64,000 nt of DNA. Source: AWTP1-13 sp963832445. GTDB lineage: Bacteria > Pseudomonadota > Alphaproteobacteria > Rhizobiales > Hyphomicrobiaceae. Each line of letters begins with the position of its first letter. Within the stretch, counting starts at the first letter, position 1. Both the position numbers and the translations under genes were made by a program. Location: assembly GCA_963832445.1 (NCBI GenBank), contig CAWHUM010000012.1, positions 62,001 to 126,000 of the forward strand. Reading direction: 5' to 3'. The notes below the pieces were generated by a model. It was not told the origin of the DNA, searched no databases, and saw only the letters and a list, made by a program, of their open reading frames with translations. Of this stretch, positions 37,607 through 46,911 are shown one piece after another.

Positions 37607-39060
37607 AGGAACACCTCGGGGGCAATCGGTTCATGCTGTTGGGTGAGCCGGCGCTCGGGCTCGGCCGGACGCCTGTAGACAGTGACCGTATCGGGGCGCT
37701 GCAGACCTGCATCGCGCCAGTCGAGGCCGGCGAAGATCACAGCCGGCCCGCCAATCGCGTGGTGGTCGACGCACCGCGTCAGGTCGTGCAGCGTGGTGGC
37801 GATCGCGCGCTCGTTCTCGCGCGTGCCGTTCTCGACGATGACGATGGGCAAGTCGGGCCGCGCGCCGGCCGCCAGCAGCTTGCCGCGGATGACCGGGGCG
37901 TTGCCGACGCCCATGTAGATCGCAAAGGCCGACCCTTCGGCGGCGAGAGCCGACCAGTCGAGCTCGGGCTCGCCGCGAGCAGTTGCACCGGTGACCACCG
38001 AGAACTGGCGCACGCGCTCCCTGAGCGTCACGGGCAGACCGATGCGCGCAGCGCAGGCGTGCGCTGCCGTCACGCCGGGGACCACCTCGATGGGGATGTG
38101 GGCCGCCTGAAGGGCTGCCATTTCCTCCGCCGCTCGCCCGAAGACGAACGGGTCGCCGCCCTTGAGGCGGGCTACGATTTTGCCGGCGGAGGCCTCGCGC
38201 ACCAGGATGCGGTTGATCTCGGCCTGCGAGGTGGACACACCGCCGGGGGTCTTGCCCACGAAGATGCGCTCGGCATCGCGGCGGGCATAGTCGAGGATGT
38301 CGAGGTTCACCAGACGATCGATCACCAGAACGTCGGCCTCCTGCATGCGCTGCAGGGCCTTGAGCGTGAGGAGATCGGGATCGCCGGGACCGCAGCCGAT
38401 AAGGAACACGCGCCCAGTCGCCGGGGCGGCAGAACCGGCGATCTCGGCGGCAAGGATACGGTTGGCATCCGCCTCAGCGCCGGTCAGAACCGCGCGGCGG
38501 AAGGGGCCCAGCAGCAGCCGCTCCCACAGACGGCGGCGGGTACGCGGGTCGGCGATGCTCGTTGCAACGAGCGAACGCAACGATTGCGCGCGCCCGGCCA
38601 GCACACCCAGGTTGGCCGGCAGCCAGCTCTCGAGCCTGGTCTTGATCTCGCGAGCCAGTACCGGGGCTGCACCTTCCGTGCCTATGGCCACGGTCACCGG
38701 GGAGCGATCGACTATCGCCGGCGTGATGAACGTCGACAGCTCTGCCGCGTCGACAACGTTGATGGGGACACCGCGGTCCTGGGCTGCCCGCGAGATGACT
38801 GCATCGAGGGCCCGGTCGCCGGTGGCGGCATAGGCCAGCCGCTTGCCGTCGAGATCGCTGGGGCTAAACGGACGGCTAACGATGGCAATGGAGCCCTGCC
38901 GCTCCAACTCGGCCAGCTCGGCGGTTGCAGCCTCGGCAACGACGGTGATCCTGGCTTGCGTCTTGCGCAGCAGGCGCACTTTCTGCGCCGCCTGCTCGCC
39001 GCTGCCCACGACCAGAACGTCGGCGCGATCGAGATCGGCAAAGAGCGGGAAATACTTCAT
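37603..39060 (-). CDS. cysG: Siroheme synthase CysG (multifunctional)
   Basis: A 485-residue fusion. Residues 1-210 are the precorrin-2 dehydrogenase/ferrochelatase part (MKYFPLFADLDRADVLVVGSGEQAAQKVRLL; the nucleotide motif has G-S-G in place of the more usual G-G-G). From about 215 comes the uroporphyrinogen-III methyltransferase part (FLIGCGPGDPDLLTLKALQRMQEADVLVID, ARLKGGDPFVFGRAAEEMAAL, VVPGVTAAHACAARIGLPVT). It makes siroheme for the reductase encoded just downstream. The ATG at 39,060 was chosen over a long non-homologous extension. It starts five bases after the ferredoxin stop. Confidence 0.93.
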   Translation of the reverse strand: MKYFPLFADLDRADVLVVGSGEQAAQKVRLLRKTQARITVVAEAATAELAELERQGSIAIVSRPFSPSDLDGKRLAYAATGDRALDAVISRAAQDRGVPINVVDAAELSTFITPAIVDRSPVTVAIGTEGAAPVLAREIKTRLESWLPANLGVLAGRAQSLRSLVATSIADPRTRRRLWERLLLGPFRRAVLTGAEADANRILAAEIAGSAAPATGRVFLIGCGPGDPDLLTLKALQRMQEADVLVIDRLVNLDILDYARRDAERIFVGKTPGGVSTSQAEINRILVREASAGKIVARLKGGDPFVFGRAAEEMAALQAAHIPIEVVPGVTAAHACAARIGLPVTLRERVRQFSVVTGATARGEPELDWSALAAEGSAFAIYMGVGNAPVIRGKLLAAGARPDLPIVIVENGTRENERAIATTLHDLTRCVDHHAIGGPAVIFAGLDWRDAGLQRPDTVTVYRRPAEPERRLTQQHEPIAPEVFL

Positions 39061-39065
39061 GAGGG

Positions 39066-39377
39066 TCAGGCTCCAGCCAGGCTGACTTCCAAGCCGTCCA
39101 AGTGCTCGTCCCAGATCAGCTGACAGCTCAGCCGAGAGGTCGGCTCGACGGCGGGCAGGGTGTCGAGCATGGCCTCCTCCTCGCCGCGGGCCGGATGCAC
39201 CCGCTCCGCCCAATCGGGCGCGACGTGCACGTGGCAGGTGGCGCAGGCGCATGCGCCCCCGCATACGGCCTCGATGGGCAAGCCGTGCAGGCGGATCAGC
39301 TCCATCACGCGAAAGCCTTCCACGGCCTCCAGCACGTGCGTGTCGCCTTCCAAGTCGTTGAACTTGATGAAGCCCAT
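39066..39377 (-). CDS. 2Fe-2S ferredoxin
   Basis: A 103-residue adrenodoxin-type ferredoxin. Cluster ligands are C39, C45 and C48 (CGGACACATC) and C85 (SRLSCQLIW). HPARGEEEAMLDTLPAV is the segment typical of the ISC/adrenodoxin type. It is the first gene of the cys operon and probably supplies electrons to the sulfite reductase. An additional Cys (C43) lies inside the loop. The ATG at 39,377 starts the usual MGFIKFNDLEG sequence. Confidence 0.9.
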   Translation of the reverse strand: MGFIKFNDLEGDTHVLEAVEGFRVMELIRLHGLPIEAVCGGACACATCHVHVAPDWAERVHPARGEEEAMLDTLPAVEPTSRLSCQLIWDEHLDGLEVSLAGA

Positions 39378-39481
39378 GAGCCCTCTGAACGTCTTGTTTT
39401 CACGCGGAATATCTGGGGTCCGCGGGCTGCCTGGCCGCGTGGAGGTAGGAGCGACCGGGCTAACTCTTGTGTAACGCTTAG

Positions 39482-39498
39482 ATAGAAATATTTCCTAA
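39482..39498. promoter_or_regulatory. AT-rich palindrome upstream of the cys operon
   Basis: Within the 275 bases before fdx, the short AT-rich patch contains the perfect palindrome GAAATATTTC (39,485-39,494), extended to TAGAAATATTTCCTA. It stands out in this GC-rich window and lies about 110 bases upstream of the fdx start, so it may be an operator or promoter element for sulfur control. No regulator was assigned. Confidence 0.4.
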
Positions 39499-39652
39499 CA
39501 ACTGGCAATGGGCGCGACAAAATAAGGACGCCATCCTACGCTGTTGGGTTTTTGGGGTAGAAATTGCCGTGCGCGGGAGCAAGCGAGAACGCGCGCCTGC
39601 GCGCGGTAGCAGGAGGGAAATGCCGTTCCCTCGAGCCCTGGTGGGGCTCGCT

Positions 39653-40396
39653 TCAGGTGGGCGACCGCAGGAGCTGGGCAATCTCCTTGACCAGCTTGCT
39701 TACCAAGAGCTGGCCGAAGGCCTCGAAGCTTTGCGCTTCCAGGACGAAGGCGCCCGGACCGCCGATGACATTGTTCTCGTAATAGGCGGTGAGCCCGCCG
39801 GGGGGGTGCGTATGAGACGGGTTAGTGGCCAGCGGCACCTCGCTCAGGATCACCAAACCATTGATGGTCACGCCTTGGGCGATGGCGGCATCGCGGGCGG
39901 ACGTAACCTCCCTGCCGCTGTTGTTGGTGCCGTCGCCGGATATATCGATGACGCGGCGGCCGGACGCGAAGGGGCTGCGGGAGAGCACCTGCATGCTGAA
40001 GTCGATGGCCGCGCTGATCGATGTGCGCCCCCAGTAGGAACGCGGCGCTTCCAGCATGCGGCCGGACACCTGCCGGGCATCCTGCTCGCCGGCGATGACC
40101 GTCCAGTCGATCACCACCCGCTGCTCCCAGTCGCTGGCCCATTCGACGAACACGACGGCGATGCGGCCTTTGGGCCCGCCCGTCATGGCCCGCACCACGC
40201 GCGGGTCCACGATTGCGGCGGCATAGCCTTCGCGCTGCAGCTTGAACTTCTTGTCGTCGACGCTGCGGGAGACATCGGCTGCCAGCACCAGCAGCACGTC
40301 GACCTCACCCTCGTCGGCGCGAGCGACCGGGCTGGCGCTCGTGGCGACCACCGCCACTACGAGGGGAACAATAACGGCCTTCAGCCATCTGCGCAT
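39653..40396 (-). CDS. DUF1194 (VWA-like) secreted protein
   Basis: A 247-residue exported protein with a von Willebrand A-like fold. The signal peptide runs from MRRWLKAVIVPLVVAVVA to ARADE. The MIDAS-like motif is LVLAADVSRSVD (DxSxS) and a second acidic loop is IDISGDGTNNSG. DUF1194 proteins are widespread in Hyphomicrobiales and thought to be periplasmic, with unknown binding partners. The ATG at 40,396 has a strong GGGAGGG site. The 275 bases downstream of its stop precede the cys operon. Confidence 0.88.
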   Translation of the reverse strand: MRRWLKAVIVPLVVAVVATSASPVARADEGEVDVLLVLAADVSRSVDDKKFKLQREGYAAAIVDPRVVRAMTGGPKGRIAVVFVEWASDWEQRVVIDWTVIAGEQDARQVSGRMLEAPRSYWGRTSISAAIDFSMQVLSRSPFASGRRVIDISGDGTNNSGREVTSARDAAIAQGVTINGLVILSEVPLATNPSHTHPPGGLTAYYENNVIGGPGAFVLEAQSFEAFGQLLVSKLVKEIAQLLRSPT

Positions 40397-40516
40397 GATG
40401 CCCTCCCGCGTCGGCACCTGCCCACCCGTCGCTAGAGTAGGCCAAGACATGCCGCCCGGTCGAGGTCTGCTTTGCACAGACCAAGCATGCAGGGGGTGCT
40501 GCCGGGTCGGCGGGCC

Positions 40517-40939
40517 TCAAATCGTATCGTTGCAGCGCACCAGCTCGGACTTGAGGAAGCCCTGCTGGGTCATCAGCTCACGGTCGAGATTGCCCTGGCT
40601 GACGCGGCATTGCGTTCTGATCAGGCGCAGGTCGATGTCGAAGCCCAGCGTCTCCTTGAGCTTCTTGCGCGTGCTCTCGGGCAGCTCGCCACCCAGCAAA
40701 TCACTGCCGAACTCGATGAGCGAGCAGACTTGGCCGATGGCCTCGGGCCCGGCCGCGCGCAGCTGGTCGAGCATGGTAATCTGCTGCTCGACCGATCTCA
40801 CGTAGTCTCTGGTGCACTGCGGCCGCCGGCTCAGGTCGGGCTCGGGCTGGCTGGGCTGCGGAAACTGCAGCTGGGCGGCAGCCGACCCAGCAAGCCCGGC
40901 GATAAAGGCGACAACAGTGAGACGGGAGAGAGGGGTCAT
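40517..40939 (-). CDS. Small exported hypothetical protein
   Basis: A 140-residue protein with a signal peptide (MTPLSRLTVVAFIAGLAGS, then AAAQ). The mature part has four Cys: CTRDYVRSVEQQIT, VCSLIEFG, QCRVS and RCNDTI, which suggests disulfide-bonded structure in the periplasm. The central segment ELPESTRKKLKETLGFDIDLRLI is helical. I do not recognise the family. The ATG at 40,939 has GGAGG upstream. It lies upstream of the DUF1194 gene on the same strand (120 bases) and is divergent from the aldehyde dehydrogenase. Confidence 0.7.
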   Translation of the reverse strand: MTPLSRLTVVAFIAGLAGSAAAQLQFPQPSQPEPDLSRRPQCTRDYVRSVEQQITMLDQLRAAGPEAIGQVCSLIEFGSDLLGGELPESTRKKLKETLGFDIDLRLIRTQCRVSQGNLDRELMTQQGFLKSELVRCNDTI

Positions 40940-41138
40940 GGGTGCGCCTCCGCCTTTTCTGGTAGCGCCGCCTGAAGCGGATATCACGCATGTGTCGAGA
41001 TCGGGGCAGCGCACGTCGACACCTCGCGGGTGCACCGGGGCAGACCAACGCGCGCCTCCTTTGCTTGCTTGAAGCGGGGTGCTCAGCGCACTAGCCTCAG
41101 GTTCAATTTGCCCTCGTTCCATCGTCGCGGAGGATGCC

Positions 41139-42653
41139 ATGCAAGATCGGCCGACCAAGCTCAAAGAGTACAAGACCTACATCGACGGCAAATGGGTCGA
41201 TGCCGCCTCCGGCAAGACATTCCAGACCTTCGACCCTTACACCGGCGAGCCGTGGGCGCTGATCCCCGAATGCGACAAGGTCGATGTGGACCGGGCCGTG
41301 GAAGCTGCTGCACGGGCGTTCGAGAGCGGGGCGTGGCCGGCGATGACCGCCACCGCGCGCGGCAAGATCATGCGCCGCATCGCCCAGCTCATCGAGAAGC
41401 ACGCCGAGCACCTCGGCCAAATCGAGGTGCGCGACAACGGCAAGCTCATCTCCGAGATGGTGGCGCAGACCAAGTACATGCCCGAGTGGTTCTATTACTA
41501 CGGCGGACTGGCGGACAAAATCCAGGGCGCAGTGGTGCCGGTCGATCGGCCGGATCATTTCAATTACATCCTGAAAGAGCCGGTCGGCGTGTGCGCATTC
41601 ATCACGCCGTGGAACTCGCCCCTGATGCTGACGGCGTGGAAGCTCGCGCCCGCGCTGGCGGCAGGCTGCACCGTGGTGATCAAGCCCTCGGAGTTCACGT
41701 CCGCCTCGCTGCTGGAGTTCATGGCTCTGGTGATCGAGGAGTCGGGCCTGCCGCCCGGCGTTGTCAACGTGGTCACCGGCTACGGTGCCGCGGTGGGCGA
41801 ACCGCTGGCGACGCATCCCAAGGTCGCCAAGATCGCATTCACCGGCGGCACCGTGACCGGCGCGCGCGTCAACGAGCTCGCCGCCAAGAGCTTCAAGAAG
41901 GTGTCGCTGGAACTCGGCGGCAAGTCGCCCAACATCGTGTTCGACGACTGCATCCTCGATGATGCGGTGAGCGGGGCGATATCGGGCATCTTCGCAGCAA
42001 CGGGCCAGACCTGCATCGCCGGCTCGCGGTTGCTGCTGCAGGAGACCATCCACGACCAGTTCGTGGAAAAGCTGGTGGCGATGGCCAAGACCGCGAAGCT
42101 CGGCGACCCGAGCAAGCCCGAGACCCAGGTGGGTCCGGTGACGACGCCGCCGCAGTACCAGAAGATCCTCTCCTACATCGACATCGCCAAGGGCGAGGGC
42201 GCCAAGTGTGTGTTGGGCGGCGGACCGGCGACCAAGGAGGAGGGCGGCGGCAAGTATTTCGTCAAGCCCACCATCTTCACCGGCGTCGACAACAAGATGC
42301 GCATCGCCCAGGAGGAGGTGTTCGGGCCGGTGCTGTCGATTATCAAGTTCAAGGACGAGGATGATGCCGTGCGCATCGCCAACGACATCGCCTACGGCCT
42401 TGGCGCCGGCGTCTGGACGCAATCGGTCAAACGCGCGCACAGCATGGCGCGCAAGATCAAGGCCGGCACGGTGTGGGTCAACACCTATCGCGCAGTGAGC
42501 TTCCTGATGCCGTTCGGCGGCTACAAGGCTTCAGGCCTCGGGCGCGAGAACGGTGCGGAGGCCATCGAGGGCTACCTGCAGTCCAAGAGCGTGTGGATCA
42601 ACAACGGCCCAGGCGGCGGCAACCCCTTCGTGATGAAGACAGCGTCGTCTTGA
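41139..42653 (+). CDS. NAD(P)-dependent aldehyde dehydrogenase
   Basis: A 504-residue ALDH superfamily enzyme, cytosolic. FITPWNSPLMLTAWKLAPALAAGCTVVIKPSE is the cofactor-binding region. The general base Glu is in SLELGGKSPNIVFDD and the catalytic Cys in ATGQTCIAGSRLL. The C-terminal MPFGGYKASGLGRENG ends the fold. The ATG at 41,139 follows GGAGG. The substrate is not determinable; betaine- or 5-carboxymethyl-2-hydroxymuconate-type ALDHs look similar. It stands alone and converges on the htrA-like gene across a palindromic element. Confidence 0.92.
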   Translation: MQDRPTKLKEYKTYIDGKWVDAASGKTFQTFDPYTGEPWALIPECDKVDVDRAVEAAARAFESGAWPAMTATARGKIMRRIAQLIEKHAEHLGQIEVRDNGKLISEMVAQTKYMPEWFYYYGGLADKIQGAVVPVDRPDHFNYILKEPVGVCAFITPWNSPLMLTAWKLAPALAAGCTVVIKPSEFTSASLLEFMALVIEESGLPPGVVNVVTGYGAAVGEPLATHPKVAKIAFTGGTVTGARVNELAAKSFKKVSLELGGKSPNIVFDDCILDDAVSGAISGIFAATGQTCIAGSRLLLQETIHDQFVEKLVAMAKTAKLGDPSKPETQVGPVTTPPQYQKILSYIDIAKGEGAKCVLGGGPATKEEGGGKYFVKPTIFTGVDNKMRIAQEEVFGPVLSIIKFKDEDDAVRIANDIAYGLGAGVWTQSVKRAHSMARKIKAGTVWVNTYRAVSFLMPFGGYKASGLGRENGAEAIEGYLQSKSVWINNGPGGGNPFVMKTASS

Positions 42654-42655
42654 AG

Positions 42656-42771
42656 TGTCATCCCGGCCTCGGACAGCAGTCCGAGAGCCGGGACCCAGCG
42701 GCCCCAATCGGAGTGACTATCCTGGCGATTTCTGGGTTCCGGATGGCCGCTGCGCTGCCTCCGGGATGACA
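42656..42771. repeat. Palindromic intergenic element (TGTCATCCCGG type), copy B
   Basis: TGTCATCCCGG (42,656-42,666) is perfectly inverted at 42,761-42,771. Inside, CTCGGAC (42,668-42,674) pairs with GTCCGAG (42,679-42,685) across a four-base loop. The element exactly fills the gap between two convergent genes, where it could act as a bidirectional terminator. Its outer arm matches the CATCCCGG arm of the element at 23,561. Confidence 0.8.
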
Positions 42772-42772
42772 A

Positions 42773-43760
42773 CTAAGGCAGCCGCTCGGTGGGAACGACC
42801 TCTACCGTCGTCACGCGTCCGTTGCGCAAGACGTGGACCGCGACGCGGTGGTCGATCTTGCTGCCGTCGAGCACTCGCGCAATGTCGTCGATCCCGGTCA
42901 CGACCTCCTGGTCGACGCCTACAATCACGTCATCCGGGACCAGCCTCGCCGCCGCAGCCGGCGTATTCGGGAAAACCTCGGCTACGCGCACGCCCGCATC
43001 CTGGGTCAGGCCGGTCGCAACCTTGATCCTCTGCGGCAACTGCACCTGATTGCCGGCAATGCCGAGACTGGCGCGGCGCACACGGCCGTGCTGCAGGATC
43101 TGGGTGAGCACATGCTGGGCCGTGTTGGAGGCGACCGAGAAGCAGATGCCCTGCGCACCCATGATGACGGCGGTATTGACGCCGATCACCTCGGCGCGCG
43201 AGTTGACCAGCGGTCCGCCGGAGTTGCCGGGGTTCAGCGCCGCATCGGTCTGGATGACGTCGCCGATCAGGCGGCCGTTCTGGGCGCGCAGCGAGCGGCC
43301 GACGGCACTGACAATGCCGGCCGTCACCGTCGAACTCGAAGCCGAACGGATTGCCGATGGCTACCGCCACCTGCCCGGGCCGCACCTTCTTTGAATTGCC
43401 GAGGCGGGCGGCGGGCAGCCGATCGCTCGTCTCTGCCCGCAGCACGGCAATGTCAGTGTCGGGGTCGCGCCCGAGGATGCGCGCAGGAACATGGCGCCCG
43501 TCATTCAGCGACAGGTCGATCGCCGTGGCGCCTTCCACCACGTGGTTGTTGGTGAGCACCAGGCCGTCTGGCGACAGAATCGTGCCTGAGCCCGAGCCCT
43601 GCGCGTCCTGGCGCATGCCGCGCACCCGCACGTGCACGACAGACGGTGAAACCGCCTCCACGACGCTTACGACTGCGTGCGAGTAGGCGTCGAGCAGCTC
43701 TTCGTCCTGCCTTCCGACCTCACGTGTCTCGGCAGGGGGATCCTTGCGCCACAATTGCAT
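42773..43760 (-). CDS. HtrA/DegP-like trypsin protease with one PDZ domain, frame interrupted
   Basis: A serine protease of about 328 residues. The triad is His in LTNNHVVEG, Asp in DPDTDIAVL and Ser in NPGNSGGPLV. A PDZ domain follows (VAEVFPNTPAAAARLVPDDVIVGVDQEVV). There is no signal peptide; the start MQLWRKDPPAETREVG is polar, so location is uncertain. Near 43,333 one extra base in gaactcgaa (coding sense gagTtcgac) breaks the frame; removing it gives GFESTVTAGIVSAVGRSL, the family sequence. The break therefore looks like a sequencing error. It converges on the aldehyde dehydrogenase. Confidence 0.85.
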
Positions 43761-43930
43761 GGGGGATGCTTTCTCCGACCGGGCATCACTGCAATACGGT
43801 GCCCGAAGGTCCCTTATATAGGAGCCGGGACCCCGCGCGGCGAGGGGGCCGGCTCAGCGTGCGGGGAGCCTCGCTCCCAATCCCGGAAATCCCGAGGCAG
43901 ATGCGCCCCTTGCGCGCCTGCCGACCGGCG

Positions 43931-44413
43931 TCACGCCATTGTGCACAAAGTGGCGGCGCTGGAAACGTCGTGGCCCGGAACCGGCTCCACATTCAGCGAC
44001 TTCACCACGCCGTCCTCGACGATCATCGAGTAGCGCTGGGACCGCACACCCATGCCGCGAGGCCCCAAATCGACTTCGAGCCCGAGCTTCTTGGCGAACT
44101 CGGCGCTGCCGTCTCCCAGCATCTGGATCTTGCCCTCGGCCTTGGAGTCCTTGGCCCAGTGGGTCAGAACGAATATGTCGTTGACCGCCGTGCAGGCGAC
44201 GGTGTCGAACCCCTTCTTCTTGAGCTCGTCGTACCTCTCGACGAAACCCGCCATGTGCTGCTTGTGGCAGGTTGGCGTATACGCGCCGGGCACGGCGAAC
44301 AGCGCCACCTTCTTGCCGTTGAACACTTCCGCCGTCTTCATGGGCTTGGGGCCCTCGGCCGACATGGTCATGAAGGTGGTTTCGGGCAGACGGTCGCCGA
44401 CCTTGATCGTCAT
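43931..44413 (-). CDS. Peroxiredoxin, Prx5/PMP20 type
   Basis: A 160-residue thiol peroxidase that reduces peroxides in the cytosol. The peroxidatic Cys is C49 in PGAYTPTCHKQHMAGF, the Prx5 signature. CTAVNDIFVLTHWAKD and the final GHDVSSAATLCTMA are typical; the C-terminal Cys may resolve the sulfenic acid. The ATG at 44,413 begins MTIKVGDRLPE. The next same-strand gene upstream is a lower-GC glycosyltransferase with a 222-base gap, in which I see nothing. Confidence 0.92.
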   Translation of the reverse strand: MTIKVGDRLPETTFMTMSAEGPKPMKTAEVFNGKKVALFAVPGAYTPTCHKQHMAGFVERYDELKKKGFDTVACTAVNDIFVLTHWAKDSKAEGKIQMLGDGSAEFAKKLGLEVDLGPRGMGVRSQRYSMIVEDGVVKSLNVEPVPGHDVSSAATLCTMA

Positions 44414-44635
44414 GGTATGTCCTCTCGGGCTGAAAAACGGCGCAAGGGTGCGTGCTCTGGCTTGGCACAGGGCGCAACTCTAGGGGCTCCGGGTGAGCAA
44501 GCCAAGCCGGGTTGTTGCCAGCAGAGTTGGTCGGCGACGCGGACAGGTGATTGTCTGCCGAGGATTGTTACGGCTCCTCTAGATGAGTCTGGGCCGTGAG
44601 TTCCCGATCCAAAGCAACCAAGGTCACCTCTACAG

Positions 44636-45721
44636 CTAGCGCAAGCTCGTGTTTCGGGTGCGTGCGAGAGCGCTGAGCCGTTGGTCAACAATTCTGCCGG
44701 TGCATTCCCAGCTCGGCTGACGAAGACTGTAGGATCGTGCAGCATCCTTCAGTTGGGCTCGAAAGCTCGTGTCAGCCAGCACGCGCCGTAGAGCCTTTGC
44801 CAGCGCTTTTTCATCGCCGTTCGGCACTAGACAGCACGCCTCGGCCGATAGCCGGTCTCCGATAGCGCCAGCGTGCGTCGTGATCAGAGGTAACCCGCGA
44901 GCCATCGCCTCGGATACGGCCATGCCGAAGCCCTCGTGGCGAGAAGCAGACACAAAAACATCTGCCGAGTTCCATTCCAACTCAAGTTCGCAACTTGTCA
45001 ATTCGCCTGCAAGTTTGATGCGAGATTCAAGGTTCGAAGCCGAGATCAGCTTGCGCAACATCGATACGTGTCGAGGAGCGCGGTCCAGGTTTCCGACAAT
45101 GAGAGCCTGCCAAGAAAGGTCCGAGACGTCTGCGAGTGCCCGAACCAGCAGGTCATGCCCCTTCCGGGGCACTACGGCACCAACGCTCAGCACTGCCACG
45201 GCTTGACCCCCGCTTCCTACGGCCGGGAACTGTGGGTCGGTTCCAGGCGGCGCTACCAGGATCTTGCCTGCATCGACGCCGTATTCGGTGATCAGGGTTC
45301 GGCTTGTGGTCGCGGACGTGACGATCACGAGGGCAGCGCTACGGAGGCTGCTTGCCTCCAGGTGCTTCAGGTCACCTGGCGCTGCTTCGACATCGTAACC
45401 CTCGAGCGCGAGCGGATGATGCACGATGCTGACCAGGTTCATCCGATGCTTTAGGCTCTTGACCAAATCCGGGAGCATCGAGAGACAAAGCTGATCGCTC
45501 AGCACAAGCGCCCCGTCACGAAGAGCTGAGAAGCATTCTGCGGTGCGCCTCACCGTATCGGGCGAAAGCATGGGGAAGCCGGTCGGCAGGTCCAACCAGT
45601 CAACGTCCCAGCCCAGCCTTTTCAGCTCGCAGACGAGGCGCTTGTTGTAATTGTACCCTCCTGTCGTTTGGGCATAGTCTTTCGGAAGGGCATAGATGAA
45701 TTGTCTGGATGCCATCGCCAC
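44636..45721 (-). CDS. Family 4 glycosyltransferase
   Basis: A 361-residue GT-B fold enzyme. The C-terminal domain has SVGAVVPRKGHDLLVRALA and SRHEGFGMAVSEAMARGLPLITT (the E-x7-E nucleotide-sugar motif), followed by LSAEACCLVPNGDEKALAKAL. The N-terminal domain is GYNYNKRLVCELKRLGWDVDWLDLP. Codon use is visibly poorer in GC than the neighbours, with AT-rich third positions over much of the gene, which suggests transfer. It interrupts the peroxiredoxin/DsbD-domain neighbourhood. The acceptor is unknown. The start is a GTG at 45,721; an ATG two codons on is equally possible. Confidence 0.87.
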   Translation of the reverse strand: MAMASRQFIYALPKDYAQTTGGYNYNKRLVCELKRLGWDVDWLDLPTGFPMLSPDTVRRTAECFSALRDGALVLSDQLCLSMLPDLVKSLKHRMNLVSIVHHPLALEGYDVEAAPGDLKHLEASSLRSAALVIVTSATTSRTLITEYGVDAGKILVAPPGTDPQFPAVGSGGQAVAVLSVGAVVPRKGHDLLVRALADVSDLSWQALIVGNLDRAPRHVSMLRKLISASNLESRIKLAGELTSCELELEWNSADVFVSASRHEGFGMAVSEAMARGLPLITTHAGAIGDRLSAEACCLVPNGDEKALAKALRRVLADTSFRAQLKDAARSYSLRQPSWECTGRIVDQRLSALARTRNTSLR

Positions 45722-45917
45722 GCCCCCAGAATTGCGCCGACGTTGTCTACGACTTGATGGCGAGGCGCTGAAGCAGTCCTGGTTGCGCCAGCGCGACTTC
45801 AGCCTAGTCTAGCGCCGTTCATCGGCGTTCGGCCAGGGAGCGGCCACATGAGGCAGAGTCGGCCGAGGAGCCACGCTCACGCGCAAGCAGGGACAAGGCC
45901 GCAACATCCCGCTGGGC

Positions 45918-46793
45918 TCAGGGAACGGTCCACTGGGCTTCGCTGGCACCGCCCTCGCCGACGAGCGTAACGGTGAGCGTCTTGCCCTTGAGATCGCCGG
46001 CGAGGTCGTTTCCGAGATCCGACTCGAAGCGAAGCACACCGGATGCATCGGCGGCCGACACCCGCTTCGGCACAGGAACGTAAAGCCCTTGCGGTGCCTC
46101 CACGAAAACATCGGCAGCCTTCGCCGCGCTGCCGAAGGTCGCCTCGACCGTCAGCCGCGGCGAGGCCGCCTCGCGATCGATGACGATGCGCTTCAACTCG
46201 GGGTCGTTCTTGCGCCGGCTCTGCTGCGGACGCGGCACGCGCTCCAGTGCAGCAGTCAGCTCAGGTGGGGGTGCACCCTTTGATCCGACCGGGATCGCAA
46301 TGTCGAGGTTGGCAGTGGCTGGAATGCAGATATCGCGGCACACGCCGAACTCCAGCGCGAGCTTCAGCGCGATGGGCTTCGCGGGATCTTGCGCAGTAAC
46401 CTCGATCGGCAGCAGCACAGCGTGCTTGTAGCCAATCGAGGTGCCATTCGCCTCGGGCAAGCGCACAGGCGCCGGGTAGAGAACTTTGACGGCTGCCACA
46501 TTGACCGATCCGGCCCAATCGAACGAGGGCGGAACCCCGCCGTCGCCAGGCATGCGCCAGTAGGTCTTCCATCCATCGTCCAGGGCGATTTCGAGGCCCG
46601 CCAGGTAGTGCCCCAGTGGCGTCCGGGCGCGCGCTGCCACCAGGCGCACGCGCGAGGCGTGCAGCTGAGCCCACGGTGAGGCGACAAGACCCGGTTGTGT
46701 CTGCGCAACAAGGCCGTCGACCAGGAGAATCCAGCCAAACAGCGCTATGATGGCGCAAATGGCCAACGGGAGTGCGCGTCTCGTCATTGTCAT
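45918..46793 (-). CDS. Protein with DsbD N-terminal (thiol:disulfide interchange) domain
   Basis: A 291-residue exported protein with a signal anchor (RRALPLAICAIIALFGWILLVDGL). It matches the periplasmic DsbD alpha domain: GHYLAGLEIALDDGWKTYWRMPGDGGVPPSFDW and LEFGVCRDICIPATANLDI, where C-x3-C would be the redox pair. The transmembrane and C-terminal thioredoxin domains of full DsbD are absent, so it is a stand-alone periplasmic domain. The ATG at 46,793 was chosen over an upstream non-homologous start. It is divergent from yqgE. Confidence 0.85.
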   Translation of the reverse strand: MTMTRRALPLAICAIIALFGWILLVDGLVAQTQPGLVASPWAQLHASRVRLVAARARTPLGHYLAGLEIALDDGWKTYWRMPGDGGVPPSFDWAGSVNVAAVKVLYPAPVRLPEANGTSIGYKHAVLLPIEVTAQDPAKPIALKLALEFGVCRDICIPATANLDIAIPVGSKGAPPPELTAALERVPRPQQSRRKNDPELKRIVIDREAASPRLTVEATFGSAAKAADVFVEAPQGLYVPVPKRVSAADASGVLRFESDLGNDLAGDLKGKTLTVTLVGEGGASEAQWTVP

Positions 46794-46911
46794 GGCCGCG
46801 GGATGATAGGCGGGGCTGCGACTTGTGCAATTCAACACATTTCGAGCACATGCTTAGCTGCGGGTTTGCCGCCTCTTCCAGCCGCGGCGCGGTCGGGCTA
46901 GTCTCAACTGC

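Noticed and set aside
37633..39123. A plus-strand frame of about 496 codons opposite cysG
   Set aside because: Antisense to a well-conserved fusion protein; composition is that of a shadow frame.
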